The notes under the pieces are model-generated. The model made no database searches. It was not told the DNA's origin and saw only the letters and a list, made by a program, of their open reading frames with translations. A program made the translations under genes and the position numbers. Positions 27,766-36,027 of a stretch of DNA of 50,743 bases are shown in pieces. Source of the DNA: HGM04593 sp045589695 (GTDB lineage Bacteria; Bacteroidota; Bacteroidia; Bacteroidales; Bacteroidaceae); contig JAZNPP010000025.1 of NCBI GenBank assembly GCA_045589695.1, positions 1 to 50,743 on the forward strand. The letters run 5' to 3'. Position 1 is the first letter of the stretch. Each line of letters starts with the position of its first letter.

Positions 27766-27773
27766 TATCTTTG
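27766..27773 (+). promoter_or_regulatory. -7 element almost touching the metallophosphoesterase start
   Basis: TATCTTTG is a perfect TAnnTTTG match and ends 4 nt before the ATG at 27778. Transcription would begin at or next to the start codon, giving a leaderless message, or translation starts at the second ATG (27784). Confidence 0.6.
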
Positions 27774-27777
27774 AGCC

Positions 27778-28965
27778 ATGTTAATGTATATAACCATAGC
27801 GCTTGCTGTAGTATTGGCTATTCTCGATATAATAGCCTACAGACGTATAGTATCAATTAAGGCGAATAGATTTTGGCTTATAGCTTTTGCCTGTTTGGCG
27901 ATAATTGCCAACATTATACCTTTATCGGCTCCATTGTTCATGAATGTTCTTTTAGACATTAATAACAGTGAAGTGATGATGAAAGTATCTATGTTCGTGC
28001 TTACATTATTCATAATTCTTACGCTATGCCGAATGACTTTATACATATTCTGGCTGCCGTCTAAAAGCAAAAAATGGCTTTATACAGGCATTTCGCTCAG
28101 CGTTGCGGTTTTTTTGTTCTTGATGCACAGCATTTTCGTCACCCGTACCTCTTATGAGGTCAAGAATACCGAAATAAAGTTCAAAACTCTTCCTAAAGAG
28201 TTTGACGGGTACAAGTTGGCTTTTATATCGGATATCCATGTCGGAACAATGTTGAATGCGGAAGAGGAACTTGAAAAAATAGCCGGATTGATTTATGATG
28301 AGAACGTAGATATTGTACTTTATGGCGGCGATCTTGTAAACATGCATCATAGCGAACTCACTCCTTCTGTATTGGAAAAATTATCTTTGATACATGGAAA
28401 AGAGCCTACGCTTGCAGTGCTTGGAAATCATGATACCGGTTATTATGTAAAAAAGAATATCGAGCATAATTATACAGCTCACAAGGATACATTAGAATCG
28501 TTGGTAAACAGTGCCGGCTGGAAACTTTTGCGTGACAGCACTGTAATTATACGTAAGGGCGGTGATTCTATAGCTGTAACAGGTATTGATTATACCGACG
28601 AGTTGCTTAAATATAAGCATTCTTTCAAATATACCGACAGTTATGACCCTGATCCTGTTTATGATGGATTGGATAAAGAAATGTTCAATATAACAGTATC
28701 ACATCTTCCTCAGCTTTGGAAAGTATTCAGCGACGGCAATTACAGCGATTTGACGCTATCGGGACATATCCATGCCATGCAGGTGAAATTTAAAATATTC
28801 GGCAATTATCTGTCGCCAGCCGCAGTGCTTTACAAAGAGTGGAGCGGTCTGTATGAATCGGGTAATTCTAAATTATATATAAACGACGGAATAGGTTATG
28901 TGGGCTTTTTCGCGCGCATCGGGACCGGTCCCGAAATTTCTGTTATTACTCTGCGTCGCGAATAG
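27778..28965 (+). CDS. Membrane-anchored metallophosphoesterase (YkuE/YaeI-like)
   Basis: A 395-residue protein. The first about 125 residues hold four hydrophobic segments (MYITIALAVVLAILDIIAY; FWLIAFACLAIIANIIPL; a third near MFVLTLFIILTLC; LYTGISLSVAVFLFLM). The rest is a calcineurin-type phosphoesterase with all metal motifs: LAFISDIHVGTM (D-x-H), VLYGGDLVNMH (GGD), LAVLGNHDTG (GNHD), ITVSHLP and LTLSGHIHAMQ (GHxH). Relatives with this layout act on membrane-associated phosphoester substrates such as UDP-diacylglucosamine-like lipids, or have unknown substrates; I cannot choose. Two starts are possible, 27778 and 27784. The gene stands alone between an AT-rich region and a bidirectional terminator. 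Confidence 0.85.
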   Translation: MLMYITIALAVVLAILDIIAYRRIVSIKANRFWLIAFACLAIIANIIPLSAPLFMNVLLDINNSEVMMKVSMFVLTLFIILTLCRMTLYIFWLPSKSKKWLYTGISLSVAVFLFLMHSIFVTRTSYEVKNTEIKFKTLPKEFDGYKLAFISDIHVGTMLNAEEELEKIAGLIYDENVDIVLYGGDLVNMHHSELTPSVLEKLSLIHGKEPTLAVLGNHDTGYYVKKNIEHNYTAHKDTLESLVNSAGWKLLRDSTVIIRKGGDSIAVTGIDYTDELLKYKHSFKYTDSYDPDPVYDGLDKEMFNITVSHLPQLWKVFSDGNYSDLTLSGHIHAMQVKFKIFGNYLSPAAVLYKEWSGLYESGNSKLYINDGIGYVGFFARIGTGPEISVITLRRE

Positions 28966-29014
28966 TGCTTTATGATAGCTTAAAACTTTATTTTAGAGGT
29001 TTAATAATATTTTA

Positions 29015-29060
29015 AGTAAAAACCCTTGCAGGCTTGTTTGAAAACTCCGCAAGGGCTTTA
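29015..29060. terminator. Bidirectional terminator between metallophosphoesterase and porZ
   Basis: CCCTTGC (29023-29029) pairs with GCAAGGG (29049-29055). On the - strand the stem is followed by TTTTTA, and on the + strand by a shorter T-containing tail, serving the convergent genes. Confidence 0.7.
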
Positions 29061-29085
29061 AAATGTCTTTTATTTTATTTTATTT

Positions 29086-31395
29086 TTATCTTGTTATGAG
29101 TATCTTGGCTACTTCACCCTCTTTTCCTGTTTCGTCATAAAGCAGAACATAATATACTCCGCTTGCCACTTTTTCGCCTCTTATATCGCGTCCGTTCCAG
29201 CAGTACATACCGCCGTTTGAATAGCCTTCGTTTATAAGGTAGCCTGCACCGTCTACAATCTTTATATTACAGTTATCTGTAAGTCCTACAATTGATATGT
29301 CTCCGTTGTATCCTGGTCTTACAGGGTTAGGGTATGCATAAATCTCGCTCTTCTCAAGTTTTTCTTCGGCTCTTGTAGCGTCGCTTCTGTAACTTGCAAT
29401 GCCATTGGCTGTTCCAATGAATACCTCGCCTGTTTTCTCGTTCACGGCAATGCTTTCTATGTAATTTGAGGGCAATGGGGAATTTTCAGTTGTAAAATGG
29501 TGGATAGTCTCCAGTCCGTCATCGCTGACAAGGTACACGCCATTGTCGAGTGTTCCTATCCATTTGCGGTTTGCTCCGTCTACGGCTATTGCTTTTATGT
29601 ACATGCCGTTCATAAGATAGTCGGCAAGTCCCGTTCCGTCGTTGCGCGGCACTTTAATCTGTTTGAATATACTGTTTTTGAAAAACTCTTCAGGATTGTC
29701 AATAACGAAAAGTCCTGCGCTTGTTCCAACCCATAATTCACCTTTTTTATCTTCAATAAGAGGGTAAACTTCATTTATGACGTAAGACGTTCCGTCCTGG
29801 TTTGTGAATTTTGAAGTCCAGACATTTGTTTCATCATCTTTTGTGTCAAAAGGGGTACCTTTAAGTTTAGCGCAGAAAAGCCCTGCCTCTTTTCTAAGAG
29901 ATGTAATCCAAATCCAACCTCTCGAATCCAATAAAGGTTGTGCCATTGTTTCAAAATACTCAATGTCTTTATAATTCAATGATATCCATGTACCGTCTTT
30001 TTTTCTTACCTTTACAATGTTTTTTACTCCTGTATTTATACACCACAAATTACCTTCCTTATCGAATTTTACATAAGGTACACGATTGTAGTTGCAGTTA
30101 TTATCAACATTAGGTATAACGCTTTCTATAATAGAGTTCTTATGATTGTGTTGTTTTACGAATTCTCCGTTACGGAATTCAAAAACACCGTTACCGAAAG
30201 AACTTGCAAAGTAGTGTCCTTCTTCGTTAGGATCTTCATCAATGGAACATATATTGCGGTAATTTAATTTAGTAGTGCTTTTTACAATATCCTCAGGAAA
30301 GTTAAACCATTTTCGGTCATTAATATTATATTCCATTAAGGTAGCATCGTAGAATGTAATATCCATGTAATTGATATTACCGCCAGCTACCAATAGTTTT
30401 TCTTCGTTTGCGAATTTAAGAAATTCGCAATAATTTCTTACCGGACTGTCAGGAATTGAAATTTCGGTGACTGTAGTAAGTGTATTATTATTCGCTTTGG
30501 TCTGGTACACTCCTTTGTAACCTTTGCAAATCCAATAATTTTCTCCTTTTTTATATGCAAAATTGCAGTTGTCAGTATTATAAGTCGTTATCTTTTTATC
30601 TTTGCCTATAATAGTAACCTTGTCTAAGGCTGGAGCAATCAATGTATTTTCTTTGTTGTATATAGTATGGTATTCTTTTCCCGACTTGTTTACTACAGTC
30701 GTATATTTATTGTTATTTACGTCTAATTTATGAATTCCGCTTGTCTTGTTAAGGAAATAGAGTTCTCCGTTCAATTCGCAAATAGCATCAGTCCTTGAAC
30801 CGTAATTCATCTTTTCCCAGTTATTTTTGTCGAGCATGTTCTTAGCTGTATCGCATCTTAGAATGCCGTTCTCTGTACCTATATAAAGGTTATTTTTGAA
30901 AAGAGATGTAGTTAGCGTATTTATACCTAAATTATAACTGTCGTTTATTTGCAGCTTTTCCAAATCAACAACTACAACGCCGAATTCTGTAGACAGGTAA
31001 GCTCTGTTTTCGTAAATATCAATTCCGTTTATTCCCTTTTTGCTAAGGTTGATGTTCTTGAAATCTGAAATGTTGTATACCGTCTCGTCATCGTAGAGGA
31101 TGTCAATGTTAGCGTTGCTGTATACTATTACAAGAGCTTTTTGTTTTTCACAATACGCTATATTTGAAATATCTACATCGCTGAGCATGTTAAGCTTGTC
31201 ATATGTAATTACTTCATTGTCTTCGGTATTATATGAAAAGAGCGCTCCCGAAGCAAGTACGTAAACTTTTTTACCGGCAACCTCGCAATGTGTAGCGTTA
31301 TGGTACGAAGGAAATACGTTCCAATTATCGGCAACGACTCTTGCCGAAACAGATAAAAGAGATACGAAAAGTAATAGACAAGCTTTCTTAATCAT
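29086..31395 (-). CDS. porZ: PorZ-like type IX secretion system protein
   Basis: A 769-residue exported protein with a signal peptide (MIKKACLLLFVSLLSVSARV, cleavage near VVAD). The body is a chain of short blade repeats as in two seven-bladed propellers: GKKVYVLASGALFSYN, IDIYENRAYLSTEFGVVVVD, NNLYIGTENGILRCD, and in the second half GNLWCINTG, GWIWITSLR, GELWVGTSAGLFVID, RKWIGTLDNGVYLV, GEVFIGTANGIASY. The last about 90 residues (YAYPNPVRPGYNGDISIVGL to the end) form a beta-sandwich like a C-terminal sorting domain. Size and layout match PorZ, which at the cell surface helps attach anionic lipopolysaccharide to type IX cargo. Other two-component-type propeller proteins lack this size and ending. 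It overlaps rdgB by 8 nt and ends the leuS operon. Confidence 0.72.
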   Translation of the reverse strand: MIKKACLLLFVSLLSVSARVVADNWNVFPSYHNATHCEVAGKKVYVLASGALFSYNTEDNEVITYDKLNMLSDVDISNIAYCEKQKALVIVYSNANIDILYDDETVYNISDFKNINLSKKGINGIDIYENRAYLSTEFGVVVVDLEKLQINDSYNLGINTLTTSLFKNNLYIGTENGILRCDTAKNMLDKNNWEKMNYGSRTDAICELNGELYFLNKTSGIHKLDVNNNKYTTVVNKSGKEYHTIYNKENTLIAPALDKVTIIGKDKKITTYNTDNCNFAYKKGENYWICKGYKGVYQTKANNNTLTTVTEISIPDSPVRNYCEFLKFANEEKLLVAGGNINYMDITFYDATLMEYNINDRKWFNFPEDIVKSTTKLNYRNICSIDEDPNEEGHYFASSFGNGVFEFRNGEFVKQHNHKNSIIESVIPNVDNNCNYNRVPYVKFDKEGNLWCINTGVKNIVKVRKKDGTWISLNYKDIEYFETMAQPLLDSRGWIWITSLRKEAGLFCAKLKGTPFDTKDDETNVWTSKFTNQDGTSYVINEVYPLIEDKKGELWVGTSAGLFVIDNPEEFFKNSIFKQIKVPRNDGTGLADYLMNGMYIKAIAVDGANRKWIGTLDNGVYLVSDDGLETIHHFTTENSPLPSNYIESIAVNEKTGEVFIGTANGIASYRSDATRAEEKLEKSEIYAYPNPVRPGYNGDISIVGLTDNCNIKIVDGAGYLINEGYSNGGMYCWNGRDIRGEKVASGVYYVLLYDETGKEGEVAKILITR

Positions 31396-31969
31396 GTTTT
31401 CCGTTTAAGTAATTATTAAGTTCTTCTGTCGCACGGTAACGGTGGCTGATGCTGTTTTTCATGCTTCCTGTCATCTGTGCAAAACTTTCGGAGAAGCCTT
31501 CGGGTATAAAAATAGGGTCATAGCCAAATCCTGAATTACCTAACTTTGTTTCGCTTATTCTTCCTTTTACAATACCGTTGAATATATTTTCCTCTCCATT
31601 AATAATTAACGCAATAACTGTGCGAAATTGTGCGTTCCTGTTATTTTTTCCTGTTAAATTTTGCAACAGTTTCTGCATGTTGGCCTCCGAATCGCATTCT
31701 TCCCCTGCATAACGTGCCGAATATACGCCAGGCTCTCCGCCTAATGCTTCAACCTCAAGTCCTGTGTCGTCGGCAAAGCAGTCCACTCCGAATTTCTCAT
31801 ATATATAACGTGCCTTAATAAGAGCGTTTCCCTCCAATGTATCGGCCGTTTCGGGAATGTCATCAAAACATCCAATATCCTTAAGTGACAATATTTTCAC
31901 TTTGTCGCCTAATATATCCCTTATTTCATCGAGTTTATGTCTGTTGTTCGTTGCGAAAACTAACTTCAT
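31388..31969 (-). CDS. rdgB: Non-canonical purine NTP pyrophosphatase (RdgB/HAM1)
   Basis: A 193-residue Ham1-family enzyme that hydrolyses dITP, XTP and ITP to monophosphates and so keeps deaminated purines out of nucleic acids. Conserved segments: KLVFATNNRHKLDEIR at the N-terminus, ETADTLEGNALIKARY, DCFADDTGLEVEALGGEPGV (metal-binding Asp pair), SARYAGE, GFGYDPIFIPEG, SFAQMT and ISHRYRA. Length is typical. It overlaps yitT by 35 nt upstream and porZ by 8 nt downstream, so it is translated within the same operon. Confidence 0.95.
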   Translation of the reverse strand: MKLVFATNNRHKLDEIRDILGDKVKILSLKDIGCFDDIPETADTLEGNALIKARYIYEKFGVDCFADDTGLEVEALGGEPGVYSARYAGEECDSEANMQKLLQNLTGKNNRNAQFRTVIALIINGEENIFNGIVKGRISETKLGNSGFGYDPIFIPEGFSESFAQMTGSMKNSISHRYRATEELNNYLNGKHD

Positions 31970-32951
31970 TTTTTTCGGTTTTGTTATCGTTTACATTTTC
32001 GGCAATTTTATCATCTTTAATTTTCACCTTCTTTGCATTAGCCTTTATCTTGTCGAATCCGTTACCGTATACAGCCATTACCTTAGATTGTGATATAAGG
32101 GCATTAGGGTCAATCTGCTTAATAGCGCTCAGCAGCTGGTTCGATTGTGTGGCACGAGCGATAGTAGTCACTACTTTTCCTTCTTTTCCTGAATAGTATC
32201 CTACAGAATCGAGCAATGTGACGCCGCGTTTCAGGTAACGGGTTATGTAATATGCAATTTCGTCATATTTTGCCGAGAATATGAAGAACTGGACAGCCTG
32301 ACGGTTGCTGTTTACCATGTAATCGAGCGATACATTTACGATAACAAGGTTTATGAAGCCGTAGAAAACCTTCTGAAGGCTTACCGAAACGCTCGGAGTG
32401 GGTATAATGAAGAAACTGCTTATAATGATACATGCATCGACATACAGCATTGCGCGTCCGAAGCTTATATCCTTATATTTGTTTACAATTGCGGCTATGA
32501 TATCCACGCCTCCTGTGCTTCCGTTGCTCAAGAAGCAGAAAGCGATACCCATTCCAATGAATATCGAACCCACGATACACGCTTCAAGCTGCTTGTCAGG
32601 GCCAAGAATATCATATGCCGTCGGGCATGTCTGGAATACCCATCCGAAGAATTCGAGCATCAAGGTCATCACCAGAATAGCGTAAATTGTCTTTATGCAG
32701 AACTTTAGTCCTAATTGTTGTATTGCGATAATCAATAATACTATGTTTATCGCAAAATAGGTATACTGCATCTGTATGCCGGTTGAGTATTCTACGATAC
32801 CGCCGACACCGGTAATGCCGCCTGTCACGAACTGGTATGGAGCCATGAAGAACTTCCATGTAATGGCATAAATCGTAAGTCCCAGCGTAATCATCAAGTA
32901 ATTCTTGACTTCCCCCATTAATGTTGGTCTTGGAATGAATTTCTTTGCCAT
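31935..32951 (-). CDS. YitT-family membrane protein (DUF161/DUF2179)
   Basis: A 338-residue inner-membrane protein. I chose the ATG at 32951 (MAKKFIPRPTLMGEVKNYLM) because the longer frame reaches into leuS. Five or six TM helices fill about residues 15-215 (for example ITLGLTIYAITWKFFMAPYQ, FVTGGITGVGGIVEYSTG, IVGSIFIGMGIAFCFLSNGSTGGVDIIAAI), containing the repeated family motif TGGITG and GSTGGVDI. The C-terminal cytosolic domain (about 235-300, ITRYLKRGVTLLDSVGYYSG and IKQIDPNALI) is DUF2179. The transport substrate of YitT proteins is unknown. The tail is lysine- and asparagine-rich. The leuS-yitT-rdgB order recurs widely in Bacteroidales. Confidence 0.88.
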   Translation of the reverse strand: MAKKFIPRPTLMGEVKNYLMITLGLTIYAITWKFFMAPYQFVTGGITGVGGIVEYSTGIQMQYTYFAINIVLLIIAIQQLGLKFCIKTIYAILVMTLMLEFFGWVFQTCPTAYDILGPDKQLEACIVGSIFIGMGIAFCFLSNGSTGGVDIIAAIVNKYKDISFGRAMLYVDACIIISSFFIIPTPSVSVSLQKVFYGFINLVIVNVSLDYMVNSNRQAVQFFIFSAKYDEIAYYITRYLKRGVTLLDSVGYYSGKEGKVVTTIARATQSNQLLSAIKQIDPNALISQSKVMAVYGNGFDKIKANAKKVKIKDDKIAENVNDNKTEKNEVSFRNEQQT

Positions 32952-32992
32952 AACCCTGTTATTTAAATGAACAATATTGTTTCTTATTATAA

Positions 32993-35824
32993 TCAAATTA
33001 CAACATTAACAATTTTCTTCGGAACAATGATTACCTTCTTTATCGGTTTGCCGTCGATGTATTTACGGCTGTTTTCGTCGGCAAGCACCGTTGCTTCTAT
33101 TTCGCTGTTCTCGGCGTCTGCCGCGAACTCGAGAGTAAATCTCGCTTTGCCGTTGAACGATATCGTATACTTTATAGTATCCTCTTTCAGGTAATCTTCG
33201 TTGAACTGAGGCCACTCTGCGTCGCAAATTGTAGTTTCATGGCCGAGAAGCTGCCATAACTCCTCGCATATATGAGGCGCAAAAGGTGACAATGTCACGA
33301 CAATCTGTTCCAGAATAGCCTTCTTGTTGCATTTCAGAGCTGTCAGTTCATTTATGCATATCATGAATGCGCTCACTGTCGTGTTGTATGAGAATGCCGG
33401 AATATCCTCAGTCGTTTTCTTTATCAGTTTGTGAAGAGCCTTGAGTTCCTCTTTTGAAGGAACTTCATCGACAACAATAAAGTTGTCATTCTTGTCAAAG
33501 AACATGCCCCACAGCTTACGCAAGAATCTATGGCAGCCGTCGATTCCGTTGGTATCCCACGGCTTTGACTGCTCTACAGGACCGAGGAACATTTCGTACA
33601 GACGCAATGTGTCGGCACCATATCTTTCTACGATGATGTCTGGGTTTACCACATTGAACATCGATTTGCTCATCTTCTCCACGGCCCAGCCGCATATGTA
33701 CTTGCCGTCTTCAAGAATGAATTCCGCATTGGCATATTCAGGTCTCCATGCCTTGAACGCCTCGACATCGAGTATATCATTCGAAACGATGTTTACATCG
33801 ACATGCAACGGTGTCACGTCGTACTCCTTAGAAAGGTTGAGCGACACAAATGTGTTTGTGTCCTTTATACGGTATACAAAATTGCTTCGTCCCTGTATCA
33901 TACCCTGGTTTACAAGCTTTTGGAACGGCTCTTCCTTAACGCTCGCACCGCAGTCGAAAAGGAACATGTTCCAGAATCTTGAATATATGAGGTGTCCTGT
34001 AGCATGCTCTGTACCTCCGACATACAAATCGACATTCTGCCAGTAGTTGTCGGCCTCGGCTGAAACGAGAGCCTTATTGTTCTTCGGGTCCATGTAACGA
34101 AGATAGTATGCGCTTGAGCCGGCAAATCCGGGCATAGTATTCAGTTCAAGCGGGAATACAGTTCTGTTGTCTATCAGCTCTTTGCTTACTACGCAGCTGT
34201 TCTTTTCGTCCCAAGCCCACATCTTTGCGTGTCCTAACGGGGGCTCTCCGCTCTCTGTCGGCAGGAATTTTTCCACGTCCGGCAGCTGAAGCGGCAGGCA
34301 CTCTTCGGGAATAGGGTAGGGAACACCCTCTTTGTAATATATCGGGAACGGCTCGCCCCAATAACGCTGACGGCTGAAAATTGCGTCACGCAGTCTGAAG
34401 TTCACCTTTACACGGCCTAAATTATTTTCGGCAATATAAACTTTTGTCTTTGCGATAGCCTCTTTTACAGTAAGTCCGTTAAGGTTGAGTTTACAGTCGG
34501 CAAAGCGTGCTACAGGAGAGTTGGTCATTATGCCCTCCTTTGCGTCAAAACTCTCTTCACTTACGTCACAACCTTCGATCAGCGGTCGTATCTCAATGCC
34601 GAAATGTTTAGCGAAAGCATAGTCACGGCTGTCGTGCGCGGGAACAGCCATAATAGCTCCTGTACCGTACCCTGACAATACGTAGTCGCTTACCCATACA
34701 GGAATTTCCTCTCCTGTTATCGGGTTGATAGCGTACGAGCCTGTGAATACTCCCGTGACGTTTCTGTCTATCATACGCTCTCTTTCGGTACGTTTCTTAG
34801 TGCGGTCAAGATAAGCTTCTACTTCCTCTTTCTGTCCGTCGGCGGTGAGCTTTGCCACAAGTTCGCTTTCGGGAGCGAGTACCATGAACGTGACACCGAA
34901 GATGGTGTCGGCGCGTGTCGTGAAAATAGTGAATTCAATATCGCTGTCTTTTATTCTGAACTTCATCTCTGCTCCCTCGCTGCGGCCTATCCAGTTACGC
35001 TGTGTCTCTTTCAGAGAGTCGGTCCAGTCTATATTGTCGAGTCCGTCGAGCAGTCTCTGCGCATATGCCGACACTCTGAGGCACCATTGTTTCATCTTCT
35101 TTTGAACGACAGGGTGTCCGCCTCGTTCCGATACGCCGTCTACAACCTCGTCGTTGGCAAGAACAGTTCCGAGCGCAGGGCACCAGTTCACCATCGTCTC
35201 GTTGAGGAAAGCTATTCTCCAGTTCATCAGAAGCTCCTGTTTTGCCGCTTCGCTGAGACTGTTCCACTCTTCGGCCGATATCTCAATATCTCTTGTGCAT
35301 GCGGCATTAATGGAAGATGTGCCCTCTTTTTCGAGTTTATAAATCAGTTCCGCTATAGGCTTGCAGCTTTTTGCGTCATTGTCGTAATAGCTGTTGAACA
35401 TCTTTATAAAGGCCCACTGTGTCCAATGGTAGTAGTCGGCATCACACGTTCTTATCTCTCGGTCCCAGTCAAAGCAGAATCCTATTTTATCGAGCTGTTC
35501 ACGGTAACGGTTTATATTCTGTTCGGTCGTTATCGCAGGGTGCTGTCCTGTCTGTATCGCATACTGCTCGGCAGGCAGACCGTACGCATCGTATCCCATC
35601 GGGTTAAGCACGTTGTATCCCTGCAAGCGTTTGAAGCGCGCGAAAATATCCGAAGCTATATATCCGAGCGGGTGTCCTACATGAAGTCCGGCTCCCGAAG
35701 GATAGGGGAACATGTTAAGAACATAATATTTCTTTTTGCTTTCATCTTCAGTCACATGGTAGGTCTTGTTTTCCTTCCATATTCTCTGCCACTTTTGTTC
35801 AATCTCATTAAAATTGTATGCCAT
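32993..35824 (-). CDS. leuS: Leucyl-tRNA synthetase
   Basis: A 943-residue class I aminoacyl-tRNA synthetase that charges tRNA-Leu. Visible signatures are YPSGAGLHVGHPLGYIASD (HIGH box as HVGH, near residue 48), the CP1 editing insertion with FTTRADTIFGVTFMVLAPE (threonine-rich editing site) and GTGAIMAVPAHDSRDYAFA, FRLRDAIFSRQRYWGEPFPI, and KMSKSMFNVVNPDIIVERYG (KMSKS, near residue 716). The anticodon-binding and C-terminal domains complete it. The insertion of about 80 residues after FIKMFNSYYDN is usual in the Bacteroidota form. It is the first gene of the leuS-yitT-rdgB-porZ operon. Confidence 0.97.
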   Translation of the reverse strand: MAYNFNEIEQKWQRIWKENKTYHVTEDESKKKYYVLNMFPYPSGAGLHVGHPLGYIASDIFARFKRLQGYNVLNPMGYDAYGLPAEQYAIQTGQHPAITTEQNINRYREQLDKIGFCFDWDREIRTCDADYYHWTQWAFIKMFNSYYDNDAKSCKPIAELIYKLEKEGTSSINAACTRDIEISAEEWNSLSEAAKQELLMNWRIAFLNETMVNWCPALGTVLANDEVVDGVSERGGHPVVQKKMKQWCLRVSAYAQRLLDGLDNIDWTDSLKETQRNWIGRSEGAEMKFRIKDSDIEFTIFTTRADTIFGVTFMVLAPESELVAKLTADGQKEEVEAYLDRTKKRTERERMIDRNVTGVFTGSYAINPITGEEIPVWVSDYVLSGYGTGAIMAVPAHDSRDYAFAKHFGIEIRPLIEGCDVSEESFDAKEGIMTNSPVARFADCKLNLNGLTVKEAIAKTKVYIAENNLGRVKVNFRLRDAIFSRQRYWGEPFPIYYKEGVPYPIPEECLPLQLPDVEKFLPTESGEPPLGHAKMWAWDEKNSCVVSKELIDNRTVFPLELNTMPGFAGSSAYYLRYMDPKNNKALVSAEADNYWQNVDLYVGGTEHATGHLIYSRFWNMFLFDCGASVKEEPFQKLVNQGMIQGRSNFVYRIKDTNTFVSLNLSKEYDVTPLHVDVNIVSNDILDVEAFKAWRPEYANAEFILEDGKYICGWAVEKMSKSMFNVVNPDIIVERYGADTLRLYEMFLGPVEQSKPWDTNGIDGCHRFLRKLWGMFFDKNDNFIVVDEVPSKEELKALHKLIKKTTEDIPAFSYNTTVSAFMICINELTALKCNKKAILEQIVVTLSPFAPHICEELWQLLGHETTICDAEWPQFNEDYLKEDTIKYTISFNGKARFTLEFAADAENSEIEATVLADENSRKYIDGKPIKKVIIVPKKIVNVVI

Positions 35825-35885
35825 ATCTTGAATAATTTGTTTGCTGTTTATCTATTACTATCTACGTAGTAGATGTAATAACTTG

Positions 35886-35893
35886 CAAAAGTA
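35886..35893 (-). promoter_or_regulatory. -7 element of the leuS operon
   Basis: The - strand reads TACTTTTG (TAnnTTTG). The transcript would have a leader of about 55 nt that contains a small hairpin ATCTAC/GTAGAT (35860-35874). No -33 TTTG is evident. Confidence 0.5.
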
Positions 35894-35988
35894 TATAAAA
35901 TTTATATGATTTTTCCTTTTATGCATTGAATTTGTTTTCTAAATCTCTTTTTTGCTGTTTGAGTAAACGGCGTTTGGATAAAATTCGC

Positions 35989-35996
35989 TATCTTCG
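35989..35996 (+). promoter_or_regulatory. Probable -7 element of mutS
   Basis: TATCTTCG matches TAnnTTTG with one difference and lies 31 nt before the mutS ATG. It also marks the upstream frame extension of mutS (from 35926) as non-coding. Confidence 0.45.
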
Positions 35997-36027
35997 CATA
36001 ATAGTTCCGGTTAGAAAAACATACAAT

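Noticed and set aside
35825..35900. T-box riboswitch before leuS
   Set aside because: The leader is about 55 nt, lacks the T-box sequence and specifier stem, and T-boxes are not expected in Bacteroidota.
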